From the NCBI GenBank assembly GCA_021107195.1, contig JAIOTF010000047.1, forward strand, positions 1 to 6,285: a stretch of DNA of 6,285 nt. The letters are read 5' to 3'. The position numbers and the translations under genes are program-made. Source of the stretch: Anaerolineaceae bacterium (lineage in GTDB: Bacteria; Chloroflexota; Anaerolineae; Anaerolineales; Anaerolineaceae). The notes beneath the pieces were generated by a model. It was given only the letters and a program-made list of their open reading frames with translations, did no database searches and was not told where the DNA came from. This document shows positions 1 through 5,182 of the stretch, piece by piece. Position 1 is the stretch's first letter. Every line of letters begins with the position of its first letter.

Positions 1-559
1 AATTTAGAAAATTAAGAGCGATCAAGAGCAGTAGCAAGGCCGCCCCCCGTCGCAGCCGGCGCCGCCAGCCAGTGCCGGACTCCATGCGCAGGGCCAGCAG
101 CACACCGCCCAGGAAGACAGCATAACCAAAGACATAGGCGGTAATAGTATTGATCACAGCACATTGAAAAACAGGATACAGCACGGTCAACAGAGCCAGC
201 CACAGACTTTCACCGCGGCGCATCAGCCCTGAAACCTGGCAAATCTGGTAGATCAGCAATCCGCAGGCCAAAAAGCTGAGGAAAGCCACAAAATGGGAAG
301 CAAAGAAAGCGTTGGAAAAGCACCCCAAAAGCAGCAGATAAGGGATGAGAACGGGAACGCCTTGCATGACCCAGTTGTACATAGCAGCCGGGTCACGGCT
401 GACAATGATGGGGTAATTACGGGCGCCTTCCCAGAAGGTCCAGTCCATCAACAGCAAAAAGCCATGTGCAATGAAAGTTACCAGCAGGATGGTCAAATAC
501 GGCCAGGCGCGCTGCCAGAAGCCCTGTTTCGCTGCCGGCTGCACTCGCTCAGATGTCAT
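1..559 (-). CDS. Polytopic membrane protein of unknown family, N-terminal part (runs off left edge)
   Basis: The reading frame opens at ATG 559 (MTSERVQP...) and stays open for 186 codons to the left edge, so the C-terminus is missing. After about 18 cytosolic residues come hydrophobic stretches near residues 20-38, 67-106 (probably two helices), 119-158 (two helices) and 172-186. A non-hydrophobic loop at about 39-66 contains MDWTFWEG, NYPII and SRDP. Basic clusters (MRR near 112-114, and RRRLRR around 165-171) fit cytosolic loops. The start overlaps the upstream glycosyltransferase by 11 nt and has no convincing Shine-Dalgarno, so it is probably translated by coupling. Next to an ArnC/GtrB-like lipid-carrier transferase, such proteins are often GT-C-type membrane glycosyltransferases (ArnT, GtrC class) or flippases. 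I see no diagnostic motif in the visible part, so the function is inferred from position only. The frame was translated by hand and is consistent throughout. Confidence 0.8.
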   Translation of the reverse strand, partial: MTSERVQPAAKQGFWQRAWPYLTILLVTFIAHGFLLLMDWTFWEGARNYPIIVSRDPAAMYNWVMQGVPVLIPYLLLLGCFSNAFFASHFVAFLSFLACGLLIYQICQVSGLMRRGESLWLALLTVLYPVFQCAVINTITAYVFGYAVFLGGVLLALRMESGTGWRRRLRRGAALLLLLIALNFLN

Positions 560-1559
560 TTTTTTCTCGGGTGATTGGCTGTTTCTGCGATTCGATGCGC
601 TCTTCAATCATATAACCAGGCCGGCGGCGGGCTTCATCCAGCGAACGCCAAATATACTCGCCGAGGACGCCCATCATCGAAATTTGCAAACCGCCGATGA
701 AAAGGATCACCGCCATCTGGGAAGCCCAGCCGTAGGGCGCAATGCCGCGCAGACCATTGAAAATCACCACAGCCAGATAGAGAAAGGCCACTAGCGACAT
801 GATGAAGCCAACCCCGGACATGACCCTGATAGGCTGGTAAGAGAAAGAAGTGATCGAATCAACAACCAGTTTGAATTTCTGCTGCAAGCTCCAGCCGGAT
901 TCGCCATGCAAGCGGGCTTGTTTGTCGTAATGAATGCGGCCCTGCCGAAAGCCCATCCAGGTGATCAAAGCGAGAATGCTGGTATTGCGCTCACCGAAAC
1001 GCGACAGGGCATCGGTCACCTCGCGGTCGAGGAGGAAGAAATCGGCACCCTCGGAGGGGATGTCTTTAATACCCACAATGCGGCGCATGATGAAGTAATA
1101 CAACCGCGAGGCAGCCACAGTGGAGGACTTCTCACCCAGGCGCTGGCCGCGCACTGCCCACACCACCTGTAACCCCTCATGCCATTTGGCGAGCAGGTCG
1201 GGGATCACTTCCGGCGGGTCTTGCAGGTCGCCGGCCAGGGCAACCACGCAGTCGCCGCGGGCGTGGTCAAAGCCGCAGCGCAGGGCCATGTGCGAGCCGA
1301 AATTGCGGGAGAATCGATAGGCCCGCAGGCGGGCATCCCGCTGCACCAGTTCACGCAGCACCTGTGGGGTAGCGTCGCGGGAATGATCGTCAATGATGAT
1401 CCATTCCCAATCCACCCCAGCCCCATCCAGCACTTCGTATAGCCGTTTGTAAAGCAGCGGCAAATTCTCAGCCTCGTTATATGCCGGGGTCACCACTGAA
1501 AGCATAAAAGGCGGCTCAACCGCTTGCATGTTGTTTTCATCCATGACCATCATTTCCAA
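549..1559 (-). CDS. Polyprenyl-phosphate glycosyltransferase, GT2 family (ArnC/GtrB/DPM1-like)
   Basis: This enzyme probably transfers a sugar from its nucleotide to undecaprenyl phosphate on the cytosolic side of the membrane. The 336 residues match the usual length of the ArnC/GtrB group. The GT-A domain covers about 19-235, with PAYNE (25-29), IIDDHS (55-60), the SRNFG segment (84-88) and the metal/nucleotide motif D111-L-Q-D114-P-P. The HGESGWS stretch near 218-224 precedes the amphipathic linker typical of the family. Two membrane helices follow at about 246-268 and 281-300, then GEYIWR and a basic tail (RRRPGYMIEE). The start is either TTG 1559, where GGAG lies 7 nt upstream, or ATG 1553, where the spacing is a long 13 nt. 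The first is chosen. The gene begins 4 nt after the aminotransferase stop and ends inside the next gene. Family assignment is firm, but donor sugar and final acceptor cannot be read from the sequence. Confidence 0.93.
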   Translation of the reverse strand: MEMMVMDENNMQAVEPPFMLSVVTPAYNEAENLPLLYKRLYEVLDGAGVDWEWIIIDDHSRDATPQVLRELVQRDARLRAYRFSRNFGSHMALRCGFDHARGDCVVALAGDLQDPPEVIPDLLAKWHEGLQVVWAVRGQRLGEKSSTVAASRLYYFIMRRIVGIKDIPSEGADFFLLDREVTDALSRFGERNTSILALITWMGFRQGRIHYDKQARLHGESGWSLQQKFKLVVDSITSFSYQPIRVMSGVGFIMSLVAFLYLAVVIFNGLRGIAPYGWASQMAVILFIGGLQISMMGVLGEYIWRSLDEARRRPGYMIEERIESQKQPITREKNDI

Positions 1560-1563
1560 TCGC

Positions 1564-2778
1564 TTACTCCCCCCTCTGACTCAAGCCGCAGGCCTTGCGC
1601 AAGGCGGCCGCGACGCGCTCCTGATCGACCTCGTTCATCTGGACATACAGCGGAATGACAATCGCCCGATCCTGGGCGAGTTCACTCTGCCGCAGGCGGG
1701 CACAGCTTCCTTTCTGGCAATTACATTCCTGCGGTTCAATCCCGCAGGACCAGGTACCCGATGGGTAGGCTGGTTCGCGGTGGGCGCACATCACCCCGCG
1801 CCGCGTGGCAATACCGTCGTCGAGCATAGACTGCATCACCTGACGCTGGTCGCAGCCTTCGGGCAGGCGAATGACATAACTCTGCCAGTTGCTGCGCGCC
1901 CATTGCGGCTCAAAAGGCAGCACTACGCCGGGAATATCTGCCAACAGTTGGTGATAGCGGGCAGCAAGCGCACGCCGCCGTTCCAGAATATACGGCAGGC
2001 GGGTAAGCTGCACCCGTCCAACCGCCGCTTGCAGGTCGGTCATGCGGAAATTGTAGCCAGGCACATCATAGGATTCAAAAATGACCTGGTTTGAATTGTG
2101 ACGTACAGTGTCCGGCACCGACATGCCATGCTGGCGTAGCAAACGGAATTGCTGGTCTAATCTGGAATCGTTGGTGGTAAGCATCCCCCCGTCACCGGTG
2201 GTAACCACCTTTCGGGGATGGAAAGAAAAACAAGCCACATCACCGCGCGGCTTACCGATCTTTTCCCAATTGCCGTTCCAGAAGATCTCGCTGCCAGTGG
2301 CGCAGGCCGCATCTTCAACCACAGGCAGCTCATGTTTCCGGGCAATAGACAAAATCGCTTGCAGGTCAGCAGGCATACCCACCTGATGGACACACAAAAT
2401 AGCTCGCGTTCGATCTGTAATAACGCGCTCGATCAGGGCCGGGTCCATGTTGAAAGTCTCAGACTGAATGTCAACAAAGACAGGCTTTGCCCCACAATAA
2501 CGCACAGCGTTAGCTGTGGCAATAAATGAGTGGCTGACGGTGATCACCTCGTCCCCGGGCTGGACACCCACTGCCAGTAGTGCTAAATGCAAAGCGTGGG
2601 TACAGTTGCCCACAGCACAGGCATGGGCTGCGCCCGTCATAGCGGCAAATTCCTGCTCAAAGGCGGCCACTTCCGGCCCCTGGGTCACCCAGCCGGAGAG
2701 GATAGGTTTGTGAGTAGCCTGGGCTTCTTCCTCACCCAGGTAAGGTTTGGCAATGGGGATGAATACACTATTGCTCAT
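1564..2778 (-). CDS. PLP-dependent nucleotide-sugar aminotransferase, DegT/DnrJ/EryC1/StrS family (ArnB/perosamine-synthase type)
   Basis: It should convert a keto-sugar nucleotide into the amino sugar, with glutamate as the usual amino donor in this family. At 404 residues it is slightly longer than typical members (about 370-390). Visible landmarks: the substrate loop SGWVTQGP (28-35), the PLP phosphate region around GNCTHAL (57-63), Asp156 in VVEDAA, which pairs with the pyridine nitrogen, and SFHPRK with the Schiff-base Lys190 followed by VTTGDGGM. YNFRMTDLQAA (242-252) and TRRGVMCAHREPAY (325-338) are also family-like. The extra length is a cysteine-rich insert around 344-360 (Cys345, 352, 354, 359, with Cys331 nearby). 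ATG 2778 overlaps the SDR stop in TAATG, with AAGGAAG just upstream, so the two are translationally coupled. The SDR immediately upstream is the natural source of the keto substrate. The exact sugar position aminated (3 or 4) is not determined. Confidence 0.93.
   Translation of the reverse strand: MSNSVFIPIAKPYLGEEEAQATHKPILSGWVTQGPEVAAFEQEFAAMTGAAHACAVGNCTHALHLALLAVGVQPGDEVITVSHSFIATANAVRYCGAKPVFVDIQSETFNMDPALIERVITDRTRAILCVHQVGMPADLQAILSIARKHELPVVEDAACATGSEIFWNGNWEKIGKPRGDVACFSFHPRKVVTTGDGGMLTTNDSRLDQQFRLLRQHGMSVPDTVRHNSNQVIFESYDVPGYNFRMTDLQAAVGRVQLTRLPYILERRRALAARYHQLLADIPGVVLPFEPQWARSNWQSYVIRLPEGCDQRQVMQSMLDDGIATRRGVMCAHREPAYPSGTWSCGIEPQECNCQKGSCARLRQSELAQDRAIVIPLYVQMNEVDQERVAAALRKACGLSQRGE
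1567..1570 (-). promoter_or_regulatory. Shine-Dalgarno deciding a TTG start
   Basis: GGAG, the end of a run of six G then AG, sits inside the last codons of the aminotransferase. It is 7 nt from TTG 1559 and 13 nt from ATG 1553. The spacing favours the TTG start of the GT2 gene, although ATG codons at 1553, 1550 and 1544 in the same frame keep the true start open. Confidence 0.5.
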
Positions 2779-3797
2779 TATGCTTCCTTTTCCGCTTCCT
2801 GCCAGTTATGGACAAGTTCCTCCGCCAGCAGTGCTTCAAGGCTCTTATCCTGACCCAGATACCATTGCTTGAGCTGCCGCAAGCCATCCGCCAGGCTGAT
2901 GCGCGGAGCAAAACCAAGCAGCTCGCGCGCCTTGCTGATGTCGGCATACAGGCGCAGGGTGTCGCCCGGGCGAGGTTCATCGTGGATCACTTCCAGATCG
3001 GTACAGCCAGCCGCCGCCGCCACCTGCTCTGCCATCTCATTGATGGTCAGCTCTTCGCCGCTGCCGATATTGATCGTCTCGCCGATCACGTTCTCGGCCA
3101 GCCCGGCAAGCAGGATGCCGTAGGCGGTATCCTGGACGTTGGTGAAATCGCGGGTCTGGGTGCCATCGCCGAAAATGATCAGGGGCTTGCCGGTCAGGGC
3201 GCGCAGCATGAACTTGGGGATCACTTCGCCGCTGTCCCCTTCATGATGGCAATGCGGCCCATAGGTGTTGAAGGGCCGGATGACCACGGTCGGATAGCCA
3301 TAAGTGCGGTAAAAAGCGCGCGCGTAGGATTCACCGGCCAGCTTGCCCCCGCCGTAAACCGTCATAACAAAGGGCGGATGTTCTTCGTCCATCGGCACTT
3401 TGTAACCTGTGCCGTAGATCTCGGAGGTGGAAACGCACACAAAGCGCCCCACATCGGCAGCGCGGGCATCCATCAACAAACCCAGGGTGCCGGTAGCGTT
3501 CACGTCGTGGTTTTCCTGCGGGGAATGGATCGAATGGCGCACGCCGAGAGCAGCCAGGTGGAAGACGAGGTCAGTACCACCCAGCAGGGACTGCATCTGC
3601 GTCCGGTCGCGAATGTCAACCTCATGCAGGATGACGCGATCGGTGGGTAAGCCGGCCAGGTTCTCGCGGCGGCCATTGACCAGATTGTCAACCACGGCCA
3701 CCTGAGCCCCATTTTCTGCAAGCTGGCGCACCAATTCGGAGCCGATGAAGCCTGCTCCGCCAGTAACCAGCACTTTTTTGTCTTTGTAGTTCAGCAT
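2778..3797 (-). CDS. NAD-dependent nucleotide-sugar dehydratase/decarboxylase/epimerase, extended SDR family
   Basis: This soluble enzyme probably makes the 4-keto nucleotide sugar used by the aminotransferase encoded next. The 339-residue protein begins with a Rossmann fold: GGAGFIG at 13-19 and Asp37 in VVDNL for the adenosine ribose of NAD. The catalytic tetrad is visible as STS around 123-125 with Tyr148 and Lys152 (YGGGK). Glu126 follows Thr124-Ser125, as in ArnA/UXS decarboxylases and GDP-mannose dehydratases. Simple GalE-type epimerases lack this Glu. RPFNTYGPH (174-182), FGDGTQTRDFTNVQD (209-223), INIGSG (242-247) and RPGDTLRLYADISKA (276-290) are the usual substrate-domain motifs. 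The start at ATG 3797 has AGGA 6 nt upstream. It is the first gene of the compact block below the 257-bp gap. Family is certain; the choice between 4,6-dehydratase, oxidative decarboxylase or 4-epimerase is open, and the Glu makes a plain epimerase less likely. Confidence 0.92.
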   Translation of the reverse strand: MLNYKDKKVLVTGGAGFIGSELVRQLAENGAQVAVVDNLVNGRRENLAGLPTDRVILHEVDIRDRTQMQSLLGGTDLVFHLAALGVRHSIHSPQENHDVNATGTLGLLMDARAADVGRFVCVSTSEIYGTGYKVPMDEEHPPFVMTVYGGGKLAGESYARAFYRTYGYPTVVIRPFNTYGPHCHHEGDSGEVIPKFMLRALTGKPLIIFGDGTQTRDFTNVQDTAYGILLAGLAENVIGETINIGSGEELTINEMAEQVAAAAGCTDLEVIHDEPRPGDTLRLYADISKARELLGFAPRISLADGLRQLKQWYLGQDKSLEALLAEELVHNWQEAEKEA

Positions 3798-3823
3798 GTG
3801 CTTTCCTTAATATCTATAATACG

Positions 3824-3838
3824 ATGCGATGAACGCAT
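3824..3838. repeat. Small inverted repeat upstream of the SDR gene
   Basis: ATGCG and CGCAT are separated by ATGAA, giving a 5-bp stem with a 5-nt loop. It sits just upstream (in the minus direction) of the TATTAT hexamer and about 27 nt from the SDR start codon, a plausible place for an operator half-site pair. It is short enough to be chance. Confidence 0.3.
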
Positions 3839-3861
3839 ACTATTCACTATTTTATCGTGTT

Positions 3862-3895
3862 GAGTAGAAAAATAAAAAAAGGCAACGTTCTACTC
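3862..3895. repeat. 8-bp perfect inverted repeat with A/T-rich 18-nt centre
   Basis: GAGTAGAA (3862-3869) and TTCTACTC (3888-3895) are perfect reverse complements. On the minus strand the centre carries a run of T residues. A canonical intrinsic terminator has its T run after the stem, not in the loop, so this fits a protein-binding dyad or an unusual hairpin better than a standard terminator. Confidence 0.5.
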
Positions 3896-3897
3896 TG

Positions 3898-3997
3898 CGT
3901 AAATTTCCAAAACCTGGGAAAAGCACCCTCTCCTAGCCTCCCCTAATTTACTTCGCACATCATGGGATGGGTTTTGGCTTCATTAATTCGTAAATTT
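3898..3997 (+). repeat. 9-bp direct repeat CGTAAATTT flanking the larger inverted repeat
   Basis: CGTAAATTT occurs at 3898-3906 and again at 3989-3997, on either side of the CCAAAACC/GGTTTTGG pair. A related TAATTTAC (3944-3951) lies between them in the opposite sense. The copies are AT-rich, so chance is possible, but the flanking arrangement is worth recording. Confidence 0.35.
3907..3977. repeat. 8-bp perfect inverted repeat, arms 55 nt apart
   Basis: CCAAAACC (3907-3914) and GGTTTTGG (3970-3977) are perfect reverse complements. The span between them is purine-rich on the minus strand (GGGGAGG, GGAGAGGG). In RNA from the minus strand the arms could close a long stem-loop. Whether inner pairs stabilise it needs folding software. 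Confidence 0.4.
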
Positions 3998-4054
3998 TTA
4001 TATCTATTCAAACTATCAAACATTCACTTATTACAAAATCAATAAATGCCTTCC

Positions 4055-5089
4055 TTATTTTTCGCCAGAAAAATGGGGAAGGTTAGGACGGGGTGATTCT
4101 TCGGCTTCCTCCAGCCGCGCTTCAAGCTGCCGGATGCGCTCCATCAATTCCATCGAGTGCAGTCCGAGGCTGGCACGCACAGATTTGATCAGCTTACTCG
4201 GAGAGACAGTCTTCTCTCCTTCCAATTGAACGCTGACAAGGCGCAGCACGCCATCCCCGGTGAGCACATCCACCCAGCCTTCCCTTGCTGAAAAACCGAC
4301 CACCCGGCCAGGAATGCGGCCGATGTAATTGACCTGTGGGGCAGGCTCAGCAGCCCACACCAACAGCTTGCGTCCTTTGTAATAAGTATAAGCACCCGGG
4401 TAAGGCAGGGTAAGGGCGCGCACCAAATTATAAATCTCAAGGGTAGAGTGCTGCCAGTCAATGCAGCCATCCAGAGGAGTGCGGCTGCATGTATAACTGC
4501 CGCTGCCGGGAGTTTGCGAAATGCGGGGAGCTTCTCCAGCCAGCAAGCGGGCATGACCATCCAACACCACGTCCACCGTGGCCTGGCACACCTTCTCATA
4601 GACCTGCGGAGCGGTCTCATCCGGTCCGATGGGCACAGACTGCTGCATGACGATGTCGCCTTCGTCCATCGCTTCGCTTAAATAGAACAGGGTCACGCCG
4701 GTATGCTCCTCACCGTTGAGGATCGCCCAGTTCAGGGGGGCGAAACCGCGATATTCGGGCAGCAGAGAGTCATGCACGGCCAGGCTGCCCAGACGCGGGG
4801 CTTCATAAACCTTACGCGGGATCAAAACCCGGCAGCCGACAATGAAGGCCATATCTGCCGGCCATTCAACTGCCAGAAGAGCAGCATAATCGCGGACTTG
4901 CATCCATTGAGTGGCAACAACGGGGACGCTGTATTCGGCAGCCAGTTCATCAATCGCCTGCTCATAACGCTCCGTTTCATGAGCATGCTGCGCCAGGCTG
5001 ACCACACCAACCACATCAGCACCGCTCTCCAGCAGAGCTTTCAAGGTAAGATATCCACGTTTTGTACTGCCAATGAAGACAACCCGCAT
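4055..5089 (-). CDS. Sugar-nucleotide N-formyltransferase-like protein (Fmt/ArnA N-terminal family)
   Basis: Members of this family move a formyl group from 10-formyl-tetrahydrofolate to an amino group. Here the likely acceptor is the amino sugar made by the neighbouring aminotransferase rather than Met-tRNA. In the 344 residues, the Rossmann-like start MRVVFIGSTKRGYL is followed by HDSLLPEYRG (106-115), NWAILNGE (120-127), TGVTLF and MDEGDIV (141-147). His106 and Asp142 correspond to the catalytic His and Asp. The third catalytic residue, Asn two positions before the His, is Ala104. The C-terminal domain at about 205-295 (DGCIDW, YNLVRAL, PYPGAYTYY) matches Fmt/ArnA. A charged helix at about 311-333 may be a coiled coil. 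ATG 5089 is chosen because AGGTGG lies 7 nt upstream. An in-frame ATG at 5146 would add 19 residues that do not resemble the family. Activity is uncertain because of Ala104. Confidence 0.85.
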   Translation of the reverse strand: MRVVFIGSTKRGYLTLKALLESGADVVGVVSLAQHAHETERYEQAIDELAAEYSVPVVATQWMQVRDYAALLAVEWPADMAFIVGCRVLIPRKVYEAPRLGSLAVHDSLLPEYRGFAPLNWAILNGEEHTGVTLFYLSEAMDEGDIVMQQSVPIGPDETAPQVYEKVCQATVDVVLDGHARLLAGEAPRISQTPGSGSYTCSRTPLDGCIDWQHSTLEIYNLVRALTLPYPGAYTYYKGRKLLVWAAEPAPQVNYIGRIPGRVVGFSAREGWVDVLTGDGVLRLVSVQLEGEKTVSPSKLIKSVRASLGLHSMELMERIRQLEARLEEAEESPRPNLPHFSGEK

Positions 5090-5096
5090 CGATCCA

Positions 5097-5102
5097 CCAC
5101 CT
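5097..5102 (-). promoter_or_regulatory. Shine-Dalgarno fixing the formyltransferase start at 5089
   Basis: AGGTGG lies 7 nt before ATG 5089. The protein from that codon begins at the family's first beta strand (MRVVFIG). This makes the longer frame from 5146 unlikely. Confidence 0.7.
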
Positions 5103-5116
5103 ATAAAAGAATGAAG

Positions 5117-5139
5117 GCATTGTGCCAATAAGGCAATGC
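5117..5139. repeat. Hairpin in the leader of the formyltransferase gene
   Basis: GCAT-TG-TGCC-AATAA-GGCA-ATGC forms an 8-bp stem (two 4-bp blocks) with a 2-nt bulge and 5-nt loop. It lies between the hydrolase stop and the formyltransferase Shine-Dalgarno, just downstream of a candidate promoter. No clean T run follows on either strand, so a 5' stabilising or regulatory hairpin, or a weak attenuator, fits better than a strong terminator. Confidence 0.45.
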
Positions 5140-5147
5140 TCAACAAA

Positions 5148-5177
5148 AGTGTATCACGATTGAGCAGGGAAAAACAA
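5148..5177 (-). promoter_or_regulatory. Candidate promoter for the formyltransferase gene
   Basis: Read on the minus strand: TTGTTT (5177-5172), an 18-nt spacer, then TACACT (5153-5148) preceded by TG one base upstream, giving an extended -10. The -35 is weak (three of six consensus bases), the -10 reasonable. It starts just downstream of the hydrolase stop. Transcription would begin near 5141, placing the 5117-5139 hairpin at the very 5' end of the RNA. Confidence 0.3.
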
Positions 5178-5182
5178 ACCGC

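Larger units (their letters stand above)
3798..4054. other. AT-rich intergenic region with several inverted and direct repeats
   Basis: This 257-bp non-coding gap separates the formyltransferase from the SDR-led block. It is much richer in A and T than the genes. It holds three inverted repeats and a 9-bp direct repeat (listed separately), a T-rich tract read on the minus strand around 3868-3880, and a purine-rich stretch on the minus strand near 3924-3945. A TATTAT hexamer (minus strand, 3821-3816) could be a -10 element for the SDR gene, but I find no good -35. No open frame of useful size and no canonical GC-rich terminator is seen. It most likely holds the end of one transcript and the start of another, or a regulatory leader. 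Confidence 0.6.

Noticed and set aside
1528..2094. Plus-strand open frame opposite the aminotransferase end
   Set aside because: It crosses two well-supported minus-strand genes and their junction, with no family resemblance.
2808..3650. Long open frame on the plus strand (280 codons) opposite the SDR gene
   Set aside because: The minus-strand frame has clear NAD-binding and catalytic motifs. The plus-strand translation has no recognisable domain and arises from the codon bias of the opposite gene.
3798..4054. A classical intrinsic terminator after the formyltransferase
   Set aside because: No GC-rich stem directly followed by a T run on the minus strand. The T-rich tract lies inside the loop of the dyad.
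5090..5146. Upstream start at 5146 giving a 19-residue N-terminal extension of the formyltransferase
   Set aside because: The extension precedes the first beta strand of the fold, spans the hairpin, and begins almost at the predicted transcript start. ATG 5089 has a good ribosome binding site.
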